A DNA stretch of 64,000 bases from Gordionus sp. m RMFG-2023 (GCF_954871325.1 NC_088776.1:27266508-27330507); one strand, 5' to 3'; shown: positions 10,515-22,415, counted from the first letter of the stretch. The notes: generated from the sequence alone by a model not told the origin. A program made the numbers and translations.

Positions 10515-12005
10515 CAGGCGCGTAGCCAGGAATTCTTTAAGGAGAGGGGGGGGGGTATAATTTTTATATATTGAAATAAATTTCTTTGGAGCATCAATTT
10601 TTTTAATAAAATAAATCTTCATATGAAATTTATTATATTATAACCAACCCTATTTTAAGGAATAACAACTTTGGACTAAAAAATTGTTGGAAAAAACAAA
10701 ATAATGTTTAAAAAGATTTATAGCTAAATTTATATAAAGGTATGTAAACAACAATAAATATTGGAATATGAATATTTAAAATGTTAAATAAAATATGGTT
10801 CATAATTGTAAATTTAATCGTCTTTGTGATTGCGTCAAATTTTGAATAATTTGTCCATTGATTGATTTTAGAACTCGATGAATATTATAAGAAGGCTAAA
10901 CCATTCAACCTACTATCTGATGTGGTACTCCTAAGATAAGTTTTTAATCTCCTTAATAACGGGTTCTTTCATTTGTGCTTGTGCTTATTGGTAATGTTGT
11001 CAAAATATATAGTAGTTTTAATATATTTTTAAAAAACTTCTAAATATATTTGAAACTATACCAATATTTGAATTCAGAAATCAATTGGCTTTCAGATTAA
11101 ATATCCACTGAATAAAATTCAACCATATATTGAACAAGATTTAATATTTTCAGAAAGTATAGGCAATAAAATTTGTAAATTAGATAGCGCATTTTGGTGA
11201 ACCACACATCTTTCATGAATTTGAGTCAAGAATGTGTCTAAAAGTGGAATAAAGCTGTTATTTTATAATAGCTCTCAATTGATTCCACAATTATTTTGGA
11301 ACGATTTTTTTGTTAAGGTGCAAGTCGAGGCTTGCGGATCTCAAAATCATATAGTTTTGCTTTCTCCAACAATCACAAAAATTTCATGAAATTCATGATC
11401 AATATTCTTTCTTAATTTTTGAAGTTGCAATATAATTACATTGACCATTCTCATAATTTTCCACAAATCTATATTATTCTTTTGAAAAATATCACACAAA
11501 ATTGTTGTGCAATTATATAACTTTTTAATACATTATAATGCAAAAAAAAATTGGTTGTCTTATTTAATCAAATTAAGTATCTGCTTTAGATAAAATATTT
11601 GGTTCAGACCATTCCGATATTTCTCCAAGAGCACTCAAAATAGGCTCTTCTAGAACCAAAATTGAGGTAATCACTTGATGTTGTACACTCCAATAGTTTC
11701 TTTCTTCTTGTGGAAGAAGAAGTCTCAAAAATAATTATATTAAACAAATTTTGTCTCATTGAATATCTGAACATTACATACATCTAGAAATTTTGCCTAA
11801 TCATAGTTATTAGTAGAAATAAATTAAATAGAATTACACTTAAGCAAGAGATCAGAAATCAGATATGGCTAAGTTAAGTGAATCTGGGGGTGAGTGATTT
11901 TCCCTCCTCTCCACCCTATCTACGCGCCTTTGTTTTCAAAAAATATATATTTTGTTTCGGGGGGGGGGGGGGGGAGGGATTTTTCCCCTTCTGGCTACGC
12001 GTTTG
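10515..12005 (-). mobile_element. hAT DNA transposon (ZMYM/TTF type), decayed
   Basis: Ends are CAGGCGCGTAGCCAG (10515) and CTGGCTACGCGTTTG (12005), matching inverted repeats followed by G-rich tracts. The flanks CATGAAAC (10507-10514) and CATGCAAC (12006-12013) form an 8-bp target duplication with one mismatch. The minus strand holds scattered transposase remnants similar to those in the copies at 4813, 16620, 18786 and 41700. A second terminus-like sequence (CTACGCGCCTTTG, near 11918-11930) sits about 75 bp inside the right end, as if the end had been duplicated or another copy had inserted. Confidence 0.85.
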
Positions 12006-12104
12006 CATGCAACAATATTTAAAGTACCAAAATATTTTATAATATTTTGCAAGTTATAAAAATAAAATTTGAATAAAGTTTTTTATAATATAAAAATGTT
12101 TCCC

Positions 12105-12800
12105 ATTCAAAAAAAGAAAAGTCCCAATCTAAAAAGGAAAAGGTCCGATAAAACAAGGAAAAGGGTCAATCATAAAAGGAAATGGGTCAATCATAAAAGG
12201 AAAAGTGTCAATCAAAAAAGGAAAATTAAATTCTCAAAAGGAAAGGAAAAGTGTCAATCAAAAAAAGGAAATTGCCATAAAAGGAAAATCTTATTTTTTT
12301 AAAAAAATAAATTTATATTTTTCTTATTATATCTTTTCTCAATTTATTTTTTTTCTCATTTTTGATAATTCTTTTGTCTTTTTAAAAAAAATTAATAATT
12401 TTTCCCTTATTTTTCTTAACCTCTCTGCTCCATATTTTTAACAATTCTTTACTTTTATTTTTACTTTTCATGATTCCTTATATTGTATCTTTTTCATACA
12501 TTTCTAACTTTTTCAATCTCTTAAAGTTATTTTTAATCCTTTTTAGGATTTACATTTAATTTTCACTAAATTTTTAGCAGACAATTTTTTATTAGAATTG
12601 TTTGCATATCAAATTATTTAATTATAATTGCTAAATTAAATTAATCGTTTGGTTATAATATACCTTTTTAAAATTAAATAAGTTTGAACTGTAACCAAAC
12701 GATATGTAAATTAATAAAACATAATCATTTTTAAATTCTTATTTTTAAAATTTTTATATTTATGCAAGAAGTATTCAATATTTTTGAGCAAGTAAATAAT
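12105..12800. repeat. Repeat unit A of a four-unit block (AAAAGGAAAAGTGTCAATCA tandem array plus tail)
   Basis: Starts with a tandem array of a roughly 20-bp motif of the type AAAAGGAAAAGTGTCAATCA (12105-12290), then a pyrimidine-rich tail with CTTCACCTCTCTGCTCC-like sequence. It ends with a small inverted repeat around ATCGTTTGGT / ACCAAACGAT (about 12648-12706). The same order recurs at 13021-13765. The Lys/Arg-rich open frame at 12069-12302 is only a translation of the array. Confidence 0.75.
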
Positions 12801-13020
12801 TTTTTTTGTAATTATTTTTAAAACTATATTCTTTGATTTATGAATAATTAAACGTAAAATGAGGTAAATGATATAATCTAAAGGATTTTAATTTTTTTTT
12901 TCATCCTTCCATTTGTTGAGTATATATTTTAAAAAGAATTTTTTTTTGTTTTAAAATATAAAATTATGAAGATATGGTAAAAACAAGGGGAAAAAACATT
13001 AATAGTGAAACAAAGCTCTA

Positions 13021-13765
13021 ATACAGGGTTTCCCATTCAAAAAGGAAAAGTCCTAATCAAAAAAGAAAAGTTTCAATCATAAAAGGAAAATGGCTAATCA
13101 TAAAAGGAAAAGGTTCAATCAAAAGGGGAAAAGTGTCAATCAAATAAGGAAAAAGTTTAATCAAAAAAGTAAAAGTGTCAATCAAAAAAGGAAATGTTCC
13201 AAAGGTATAGGAAAAGTGTCAATCAAAAAAGGAAAATTGTTATTTTTTAAAATATTTTTTTGTCAATTTTTCTTAAATTTTTATTATTCCTTCTTATTTT
13301 ATTTCTAACTTTTTGCGATTTCTTTTCTTTATTTTTCTTACTATCTTTTCTCAATTTATTTTTCTTCTCATTTTTGTAATTCTTGTCTTTTTAAAAATAA
13401 TGTATAAATTATCCTTTATTTTTCTTCACCTCTCTGCTCCATTTTTTTAAACAATTCTTTACTTTAAGTCATTTTTAATCTTTATTTTTAATCTTTTCTC
13501 AATTTTTTTCTTCTCAATTTTGATAATTTTTTTTTATAATTATATTTAATTTTCATTATATTTTTGGCAGACAATTTTAAATTATAATTTTTTACATATC
13601 AAATTATTTAATTACAATTACTAGATTAAATTAATCGTTTGGTAATAATGTACCTTTTTAAATTAAATAAATTTGAAATGTAATATCAAACGATATGTAA
13701 ATTATATAAACATTTTTAAAATTTTAATATTTATGCATATCCAATATTTTTGGGTAAAATTCCTA
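13021..13765. repeat. Repeat unit B, direct copy of unit A
   Basis: Tandem GGAAAAGTGTCAATCAAA-type array at 13025-13240, the same pyrimidine-rich tail with CACCTCTCTGCTCCAT, then the TTAATCGTTTGGTAATAATG / ATCAAACGATATGTAAATTA pair. It is directly followed by the inverted unit C, so the two form a very large potential hairpin. Confidence 0.75.
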
Positions 13766-13769
13766 ATAA

Positions 13770-14450
13770 GAATTATTAAAAATGAGAAGAAAAATAATGG
13801 AGAAAAAATCAAAAAAATAAAGATTAAAAATGACTTAAAGAGATTGAAAAGGTTAGAAATTTATGTAAAAGATTACAATATAAGGAGAAAAAAGAATATT
13901 GTTGTATGATGAAAAAAAGTAAAGAATTGTTAAAAAAATAGAGCAGAGAGGTGAAGAAAAATAACGGAAAATTTATAAATTATTTTTAAAAAGAGAATTA
14001 TCAAAAATGAGAAGAAAAATAAATTGAGAAAAGATAGTAAAAAATAAAGAAAAGAAATTGCAAAAAGTTAGAAATAAAATAAGAAGGAATAATAAAAATT
14101 TAAGAAAAATTTACAAGAAAAAAAATTTTAAAATTATTTTAAAAAATAATGATTTTCTTTTTTGAATGAAAATTTTCCTCTTTTTCCTTATGGGAATTTT
14201 CCTTTTTTATTGACACTTTTCCTTTTTTGTTTGATACATTTCCTTTGTTTGACACTTTACTTTATTGAACGAACTTTCGCCTTAACCTTTTGGACTTTTC
14301 CTTTTTTGATTGACATTTTTCTTTTTTGATTGGGCTTTTTCCTTTTTTGATTGAATCTTTTCCTTTTTTGATTCGACATTTTCCTTTTATGATTGAAACT
14401 TTTCCTTTTTTAATTGGGACTTTACCTTTTTTGAATGGGAAACCATGTAT
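13770..14450. repeat. Repeat unit C, inverted copy of unit B
   Basis: Reverse complement of unit B: ATGGAGAAAAAATC..., GAGCAGAGAGGTGAAGAAAA and finally an array of TTTTCCTTTTTTGATTGACA-type motifs at 14155-14445. Units B and C meet near 13765-13790, giving arms of roughly 600-700 bp. Confidence 0.75.
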
Positions 14451-14454
14451 AAAA

Positions 14455-14740
14455 AATTGTCTGCTAAAAATATGAAAATTAAATATAATTCATAAAAGGA
14501 TTATCAAAAATGAGTAGAAAAAAAATAAAGAGAAGATAAAAAATTAACATTAATAATGACTTAAAGAGATTGAAAAGATTAAAAATGTATATAAAGGATT
14601 ACAATATAAGGAGAAAAAATCATGAAAAGTCAAAATAAAAATAAAGAATTGTTAAAAATATGGAACAGAGAGGTGAAGAAAAATAACGGAAAATATATGA
14701 ATTATGTTTAAAATGACAAAAGAATTATTAAAAATAAAAA
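14455..14740. repeat. Repeat unit D, partial inverted copy
   Basis: Repeats the C-type order (TTGTCTGCTAAAAATATG..., GACTTAAAGAGATTGAAAAG, AACAGAGAGGTGAAGAAAAA) without the tandem array. It continues the block rightwards in the inverted orientation. Confidence 0.65.
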
Positions 14741-14799
14741 GAAAAATTATAGAAGAAAAATAATGATTTAAAGGTGAAAAAAATAACACATAGCCAAAA

Positions 14800-15630
14800 A
14801 TAACACATTGCGGGTAACATATACACTGTCTTATACTCGGTGCAGTATGATGTGTTGTATGTAGATTTTATAGTACAATAAGTAATAATTATATATGTGC
14901 AATTAATATTATTTTATAATTGTAATATTATTTTATTATATTCACAATTGCAATAAGTATGTTATATGTTCAATTAGTATGATTTTATATGTGCAATTCT
15001 TAAATAAAATATGGGACTCTCATTTCATATGAGTCTTTTTTAAATAAAAATGTGATATCTGTAATATTGTGTTTTTAACCCATCGTTTTAGATTTTATTC
15101 AAAAATCTAAGAAATAATAAAAACTTGTATAATATGAATAAGCTATCGTGATTCTGACACTTGTTATGATTCAGACTGGAAAAACTATTCATTCTTTTAT
15201 TTTACCTTATCGTTTATTTCAAATTTTTCTTCTTTCCACAATATAAATATTTACTACCTACTACCTCATGCCTTGCCTAGGGTCATGAGCAAAATAAAAC
15301 TATTAAAACAAGACTTCGATGTATTTTCTTATGAATTTAACCATTTTATCAATGGAACAAAATTATTTAGACAATTAAATATCGATGAAATTATAATTTC
15401 TTTCGCTTTATGTTCCCATAATTTGTATAAATTATTAATTTCAAATTTTTTTTGCTTCCATATTTTTTAAAGTTTATAATAATTTTCTATATTTTTATAC
15501 TTATTATATATTAAAATGCATTAAAAACTATTTTGCTTATTATTTTTTAAATATATAATTGAGGGTAAGAGTCAATTTTTTTTAACTGCTTCTTTTTGTT
15601 AAGGGGATATTCTTTACAGGGAGTCTTACA
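14800..15630. other. AT-rich sequence, no gene supported
   Basis: A small inverted pair AACACATTGCGG / GATGTGTTGT lies near 14796-14865. The frame at 15273-15470 is open for 65 codons but matches nothing I know and has ordinary AT-rich composition; I do not support it as a gene. Confidence 0.3.
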
Positions 15631-15720
15631 TTTCCTTAGTTCAGTTGGTGTAGAGGCCACTGCGTTTTATAGTTTATGATTCCTTTATAAGGTACTCTGT
15701 TCATTGATTAGAAAAACTTT
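15630..15720 (+). repeat. tRNA-like 5' half, SINE fragment
   Basis: TTAGTTCAGTTGG (15636-15648) is a textbook Pol III box A followed by tRNA-like sequence, but no box B follows at the right distance. It reads as the head of a broken tRNA-derived SINE, not a functional tRNA. Confidence 0.45.
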
Positions 15721-15797
15721 ATTGATTTTATATGTTTTTATTAAAATATTAAATAACGTCATAATTTAATATATATACAAGAAAAAATATCTTCGAG

Positions 15798-15875
15798 TAC
15801 TGTCTGTGGCCTAGTCGATAAGTGTAATCACCTATCATATAGATCTTGGTTCGAATCTAGAAAAGACCAAATTTT
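15798..15875 (+). repeat. tRNA-derived SINE head (GTCTGTGGCCTAGT family)
   Basis: Box A TGGCCTAGTCGATAAG starts at 15807 and box B GGTTCGAATC lies at 15848-15857, in normal Pol III order and spacing. The T-stem and acceptor stem do not pair well enough for a working tRNA. The head shares GTCTGTGRCCTAGT with the SINE at 27440-27570 (minus), so the two belong to one family. Confidence 0.6.
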
Positions 15876-16139
15876 ATCCAAAAACTAACTAGGTGATTCT
15901 GTGATATGGGATATGATATATAGAATATCAGAAGCAATCGCATAATTTCATATATATATTTTAAAATAAAATTGGGTTCTACTTCATTTAAATTCGTTGT
16001 TTAGTCAATTAAATCTTTGTTTAACAAATTGTTTTATGATGAACAACGCTATATTATTACCCATTGATAAAACAGATTTAGCAAGTATATTTTTTATGCT
16101 AAAGATCTGAAAAGAGCGCCGTTCTATTTTGGCCTGTTT

Positions 16140-16260
16140 ACAATTTTTGCGTAAGTTACACCGGCCCGTTATATTTTTTATCCAGCCTAGTCCATTATTA
16201 TTTTTTTTAAAATGTATGCTCGTCCCTACCCAGCCTGGCCCTAAAACTTTACTAAAACTC
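16140..16260. repeat. GGCCCGG-type MITE remnant
   Basis: Spaced CCGGCCCG, CCAGCCTAG and CCAGCCTGGCCC motifs separated by A/T runs, as in the MITE at 5212-5435. Ends not definable. Confidence 0.45.
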
Positions 16261-16312
16261 CGCCACAACCTCTTTAATATGTACATTATCTAATTTTTCC
16301 CCAATGTCAATT

Positions 16313-16507
16313 GGTAAGCGGAAAATAATTTCCCGAAAAAAAAATCCCCAATAATAATTCTTAGAAAATAATTCACCGGAATTTATTTTCTCAAAATTTT
16401 TAATATATTATTTGAAGATTTTTATTCTATGGATATATTTATAGGGAATTTTTCTCTTATTTTATTAATTTTGTAATTTTTTTTAAGGGAATTATTTTCC
16501 TAGATTC
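16313..16507. mobile_element. Short TIR element sharing both ends with the 45720-47825 transposon
   Basis: Begins GGTAAGCGGAAAATAATTTC and ends GGAATTATTTTCCTAGATTC. These are the two different ends found on the 2.1-kb element at 45720-47825, here in the opposite order. About 195 bp with no coding sequence, so it looks like an internally deleted derivative of that transposon. I see no clear target duplication. Confidence 0.6.
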
Positions 16508-16619
16508 TTTTAAGATAAGCATAAGATGGGGAAATTTCTCACCTCATTAAATTTTTACCTTATTTCGTAAATACCATTTTAATAAAATTTGTCAACCAAA
16601 AAAAAATTTATTTATTTAT

Positions 16620-17870
16620 CTCTATTAATAACTGATAAAATTTCTTGAGTATATGAAATGTTCAGATGTCCAATAGGCAGAATTTGCTGAATATAAGTAC
16701 TTCTTGTGCTACAGGAAAAAAGTAACTGCAAAAAGCCTGCATGACAAGATAGAGCCTTCGACGTGTCAAACCGTTATAGCATTTTTGGATTTAGAAGAGC
16801 TAATTTTGTATGCCCTTGAAGAAATATCAGAATCATCTGAAACAGATATTTCCTCTGAAGCGTATAAATTAATAGATTTATATGACTGACGATTTTTTTC
16901 ATTGGAATATATATAAATTATGTATTACACAACAATTTATGCAATATTTTTCAAAAAAATAAATTTGGCTTTATGAAAATAGTGATTATTTTTGCGGTCT
17001 TAATTACAATTACAACGGACCTTTTTGATTTCACATAATCATTTTTTATATATTAAAAAATATACTTCCAAATTTTATAAAATATTTAATGATCACAATT
17101 AATCCCTCTTTAAAATTCATAAAAAAATAACTTTCAATCTCCTTTTACTCACACTCAATTAAAACAATAATTCTCATGAAAATATTTGTCTCTCTTTTCG
17201 TTGATATGTAAAATAAACAGAATATAAACATATGTTAAATAAAAAAAATATACATTAACATGGCAATTATATATTACAACAAAAAATAATATAAATTTCT
17301 CGAGATTTGTGTAATTGTTAAAGTGAAAGCGAAATTATAAGATTTTGAGATCCATAAGCTACCACTTTCACCGACAAACAAATTGTTTCAATATTATCAT
17401 GGACTCAATTGAGGATTATAAAATAACCGTTTTTATTCCACTTTTGGATTTAATTTTTACTCAAATCAATAAATGATTTGTGATTAATCAAATGGCTATA
17501 TCTAATTTACAAATTATCAAATCTTGATATTGAAAAATTAAATATTTACCTAAATTTTATTCATAGGATATAAATGTATCTGAAGGTCAATTTTGTAGAT
17601 AATCCTCCAATATATAAGTAGAAGTAGCCTACTTTAAAATATATTTAATAAGTTTTCCAAACTAATACAATTATTGTATATTTTGGCAATGATACCAATT
17701 AGTACAAGCACAAATGAGAGGACCTTTTCTTCATTTCTATTAAAATTAAGATATCTTAAAATTGATTGAATAAACTAGCTTTACTCATAACACTAGTTAC
17801 CGTGATATTCTATTTTAGTATGCATTAACTCCAATATAATTTATGATTTTTAATCACTATTATTTTATAT
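16620..17870 (+). mobile_element. hAT transposase remnant (ZMYM/TTF type)
   Basis: The plus-strand frame at 16704-16889 reads VTAKSLHDKIEPSTCQ and then LDLEELILYALEEISESS, a segment of ZMYM-type hAT transposases that follows the catalytic core. Around 17725-17780 the translation gives RTFSSFLLKLRYLKID, the C-terminal dimerisation region. In between there are many stops and shifts. The copy closely resembles the inverted one at about 41700-42660, which shares the same segment. I could not find terminal repeats, so the limits are approximate and the element is dead. Confidence 0.65.
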
Positions 17871-18785
17871 TTATATATTAAATTATATTTAATTCAGAGC
17901 CTCTATTAAAGGATTAAACATATAGAATTTGGAATTAGTTCTTACAATTGTACAGCCAACTATAAACGGAGATGATATAAATATATTACATATTTCAAAA
18001 TTGTTGATGTATCACATTTTCAATAAAAACAAAAATAAATGATAATATAAAAAAATCTTAATTTTACGGTGTTTCAATAAAAACAAATAATAATATTAAA
18101 AAAATCTTAATTTTACCGTAAAATAACGTATTACTTTACGGACAAATTTTATTATTGCTTCTTTCTTCTTACATTATTATAATATACATATACATTAACT
18201 TAATAGTTTTGTTTTATTAACATTAACTTAAAATGAATAACATTGTAAGTGATTGTTTTTTTTATTATAGATGATATATATATAGGACGATGAATTGGGA
18301 AAAACAGAAAGAAGTAATGTAATTCATATTTTAACTTACGCGGAATATTATAGGCTCTATATGATTATTATAATATTATAAAGAATCAAATGACAAAGCT
18401 AATAAAAGTTATCTATATACACCATACTCCTCATCAATTTATCATGGTGGCCAAGACGAGTCTCGAACTCGAGACCTTCGCTTTATCAGCACGATTTGTT
18501 CAGGTATCCTAAATAAGCTTATAGTTCTCATCAGTTCGATGACAATCTGCCCAGCGGTTATGGAGTTCATCGATTTGATGATAAGGAACTTGCTGTATGC
18601 ATCCACCATTACCAACCAGTATTTTTGCAGAAACGATCCTGCGTAATCCATATATTTTAATATGTATATGAAAATCTGCGCAAGTTAAAATTTGAATTAA
18701 TTATCTAAAATAAAAAAACAATCACTTTACAATGTTAATCATTTTAAGTTAGTGTTAATAAAACAAAACTATTAAGTTAATGTAT

Positions 18786-20709
18786 CAGGCGCGTATGCTG
18801 CGGGGGGGGGGCAGGGGGACAAATCCCCCCCCCCAAGCCAAAAAATGCAGATGCCAGATATATTTTTCAAAAATGTTATTGTTTATATTCATTTATATTT
18901 GTTAATATTTATTCCTATCTCATATTAAATATATATTTAATTATTTATTATCACATTCATTACTAAGTTATTTTATCAATTAATTTCGATTTCAAGTTTT
19001 CCGGCGTAATATTTTTTATTATTTTCAAATTTTTAGTGGCGTAATATTTATCCATCATTTTCAAATTTCTAGTCAAATAATAATTATTCTGAAATTGTCC
19101 AACAGGGAGAAAGAAATTCAACCTTGTCCAACGAGATAGAGTCTCCGCCATCAAACAGTAACAGCTTTTATGGAGATAGAAGAGCCGATTATTTGCTATT
19201 ATTAAAATATCACAATGGCCTGAAAGAAATATTTCCTCAGAAGCAAGAAAATTATTGGATTCAATGCTTATTCCAAATTTTTTTTCTCATTCGAATGTAT
19301 TATTTAATTATACAACTATTTTATGTATTACTTTTCAAAAACATGACATTGACTTGATTAAGATAAGAATAGCGGAGAGCATTTTATTAGAATTCAAGGA
19401 AATTAGGGCTAATGTTGATGAAGAATTTCATATTTTATATGTTATTGTTAAGTCAAAAAGAGCTATACGTGTTTAATATTTGTCTCCCTCCACTTGCAGC
19501 AAGGCAAGCTCATAGTTAAAACATTAATATAGGATCAGTAAAGTATATCTTAGAAACAGATACATTTATAACCCAAATAAATGAATGGTTTTTAATTCAT
19601 CATGCAGCACTTACCAATCTGCAAATATTACTTCCATAAAAGCTTTCCCAACCTTTTTCAGATGGTGATAGGAAAAAAATATTTGTTGGATTTTTATCAT
19701 GAAGATACTAAAGTATCTTATGATGCCTTATTAGTTGAATAACCATGTTTATAAGATTAACTATGGTTGATATAGTCCCAAAAAATTCTATGGATGCTCT
19801 CCATTATTTCAAACACATTTTAGATTATATTCCCAATGTATTAAAAGGGTTTATATATGTGAGCAACTCTTCCCATTAATAAACTAACGAGAGAACATTC
19901 TCTTTTTTAAAAAGAATAACAGAGCCCTGCAGAGGTACCATTTGTTTTTTTTTAAATTACGACCCAGTTTTTTTTAAAAAAATTTTCAGGCCCGGCCCGA
20001 CCCAGCTTTTTTTTAAATAAAATTTTTAGGCCCGCCCCGGATCTTTTTAAAATAAATTATATTTATATTTGATTTTTATAGCTAATAATAACGATTTAAA
20101 ATATAGGCGTTTTAAAATATACAGACCGGCCCGGATATTTTTTTAAAAAAAATTTTCAGGCCCGGCCTGAGTGTTTTTTTAAAAAAATTCAGGCCCAGCC
20201 AGGGTGTTTTTTTTAAAAAATTTCTGGCCTGGCCCGGGTATATTTAAATAAATTAAAATACAGTCCGGCCCGGGGGCCTGGCCTGCAGGTCCGTTTGGAT
20301 CTTTTGAATATTCATAGGTATTTGACGACAAGCAAGGATGAGATAATTGAAAAATTAAATCCCAACGAAGATTGGATTTTACATTGTAAATATAACTTAC
20401 AAAATACAATTATTCCTAAGAAACTTTTTATGTATATTAATTTATATTTCTAACATTTAAATTTTTTATACTTAATATATAAATTTTAAAGGCTCAAAAA
20501 ATTCAAATTTCTATTTTGGGTCATTAAGTGATTCTTTACATATAATTTTTTTATAATTCACATTAATTTAAAATTGTGTATTAGAAATGGTTATTAGTCC
20601 TAATAAATTTATGCTTGATATTTAAAAAAAACACTAATATTTCTTAAAAAAATTTATTATCCCCCCTTCTCCCCCTTCCCTCCAGACCAAATCCCTGCGT
20701 ACGCGCCTG
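18786..20709 (+). mobile_element. hAT DNA transposon (ZMYM/TTF type), second copy, inverted
   Basis: Ends CAGGCGCGTA (18786) and TACGCGCCTG (20709) are a perfect 10-bp inverted repeat. Exact 8-bp target duplications TAATGTAT flank it (18778-18785 and 20710-20717). The transposase remnant runs on the plus strand: frames at 19124-19357 and 19255-19476 contain ISSEARKLLDSML, KIRIAESILLEFKEI and NVDEEFHILY, typical of the middle of ZMYM-type hAT transposases, broken by shifts and stops. The order is the same as in the inverted copy at 4813-6709, including the GGCCCGG MITE, so both derive from one ancestor that already carried the MITE. Confidence 0.88.
19920..20292. repeat. GGCCCGG-type MITE inside the second hAT copy
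   Basis: Ends CAGAGCCCTGCAGAGG and GGCCTGCAGGTCC, with GGCCCGG-type units between A/T runs and about 70 bp of extra AT-rich sequence near 20045-20120. It occupies the matching place to 5212-5435 in the first copy. A stretch of the host hAT next to the left end of the 5212 copy is missing here. Confidence 0.7.
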
Positions 20710-20929
20710 TAATGTATATTATAATGATGTAAGAAGAAAGGAACAATAATATAATTTGTCCGTAAAGTAATACGTTACATTACGATAAAATTAAGATTTT
20801 TTTAATATTAATATTTATTTTTGTTTTTATTGTAAACGCGGTAAAATTAAGATTTTTTATTGAAAACGTGATACATCAACAAAAAAAAATAAAAATAACA
20901 ACGAGAAAATCAATAATATAAAATCAAAA

Positions 20930-22415
20930 TTTTTCATAGAAGCGGCCCGGCCTAAAAATTTTTTATACCCCACCCCCCCCCCCCCCCCCCAACTCCCCCC
21001 CCCCCCAACTCCCCCCCCCCCTAAATTTATTCTAGCCCCATTAGTTTGAATAAAATATTAATATTATATATATTCTTAAATTATGGTTTCGTAACTGTTA
21101 CAACAGCTGATTTATTAAAAACTCTATTAGTGTATTTATAATCACATGACCTCTCAAATTTGACAGGTAATTAATAAAAACGATTAAATTTCATCTTATC
21201 TTTCAAATCTTTAATAAATATACATCTATATCTTTCCCTTTAATCCTAATCTTTACTTCAGTTATCTTTATTTATTTTTTAATATATTTCATCTAATTAA
21301 GACATTTTTTTCAGATAGACATTCCTTGAAAGGAGCTATCTTAACAAATAGCAATTTTAAGGATTTTAAAAAATTAAGTGATTATTTCAAACCTTTCAAT
21401 CATTTAAAATATGTTTGACATTTTAAAAATTTAATTTACAGTTCTAAAGTGAGCCAAGCATATAGCCCACATTAAACCGAAGCGAATTCACGATTTTCAT
21501 CTGGTTTTGAATCTGAATCAAAAACCTAGCCAAAAAATTTGTGGTATCGATGCCTTGGTTTTTCTATTTTCTGATTCGTTTTAAAATGAGCTTCCCTGAT
21601 GGCACTGCGTTTTTTACATACTTATTTCTATTTGTCAAAATCAAATATTTTAATAGAATGATAATAAGAGTTTAAATTATTATTTCATTTTTCCTATAAG
21701 GAATATAATTATTGCAATTAAATCGTTTTATGATGGTGAAAACAAGGTAAAAAAATTTTTTAAAAAGAAATCTGAGTTATCCGAGGTCTAACATTTTAAA
21801 AATAATTTATAGATCACATATGGATATTATCAAATACCTTAGTTATTATAAGACTAATTAGTTGGAGATATATCATTTTTCAAACAATTATGTAATTAAC
21901 CGTATATATTTTTAATTTACGAAAATAAATTATGGTTTAGAAATTGGTAAACCAATAAATATGTTTTTATTTCAAAAAGTGTAATAGGAAGAAATGAGGG
22001 GTAACTTAATAAAATTTTAACAATGATAATATATTTTTAGAACTTTTTATTATATTTAAAAAATTATATTGTCATTCGCAAATCTTGGCAATTTGTAAAA
22101 CATATATAGCATGCTTTTTTTAATTTTGAGGTTTAGAAAATCTTGTATTTTAGCAAATTTGTTAAACTTAACTCATTTGTAGGGTGCTTTTTTAAATTTT
22201 GAAGCATACCTGATTTTTCCGGAATAGTATATTCATGCATGTTTATAGCAGAGGCTTAACATGCACCCGAATTGAAGAGGGACTCTCAAAATATAAAATT
22301 TTTATAACATCAATTTATTTTATAAAATATAGATATTAGCACATCTTATTAAATTTTAAAATTATTATTTTATATGAAATTTGGACAAATCAAAGAAGGC
22401 ATCTTTTGTTGCCAT
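20930..22415. other. AT-rich sequence with a long poly-C tract
   Basis: A C homopolymer tract with two AACT interruptions spans about 20968-21021, preceded by GGCCCGGCC, and probably marks the end of a GGCCCGG-type element. The rest is AT-rich. A GC-richer patch at 21420-21610 shows no gene signature. Confidence 0.35.

Larger units (their letters stand above)
18002..20881 (-). mobile_element. Broken Ginger-like (integrase-bearing) element with long TIRs, interrupted by a hAT
   Basis: A fossil element. Its ends, TGTTGATGTATCAC and GTGATACATCAACA, begin long inverted repeats of about 290 bp (18002-18290 and 18650-18785 plus 20710-20881). TGT...ACA termini with long TIRs and a gypsy-like integrase are features of Ginger DNA transposons, though an LTR-element origin of the integrase piece cannot be excluded. 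A minus-strand integrase fragment lies at 18442-18651. The right arm was split by the hAT at 18786-20709, which is therefore younger. The element is clearly broken. Confidence 0.6.

Noticed and set aside
12069-12441. Lys/Arg-rich open frames that look like a basic protein
   Set aside because: They are direct translations of the GGAAAAGTGTCAATCA tandem array; the same happens at 13090-13308 and no other coding sign is present.
12105-14740. CRISPR-like array of regularly spaced short repeats
   Set aside because: The repeats are contiguous and degenerate with no unique spacers, and the DNA is eukaryotic.
15798-15875. Functional tRNA gene
   Set aside because: Boxes A and B are good but the T-stem and acceptor stem do not pair, and a related SINE head exists at 27440-27570.
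20179-20409. Open frame with GPAGQAPGPD
   Set aside because: The Pro/Gly-rich part is the translation of GGCCCGG repeats inside the hAT copy at 18786-20709.
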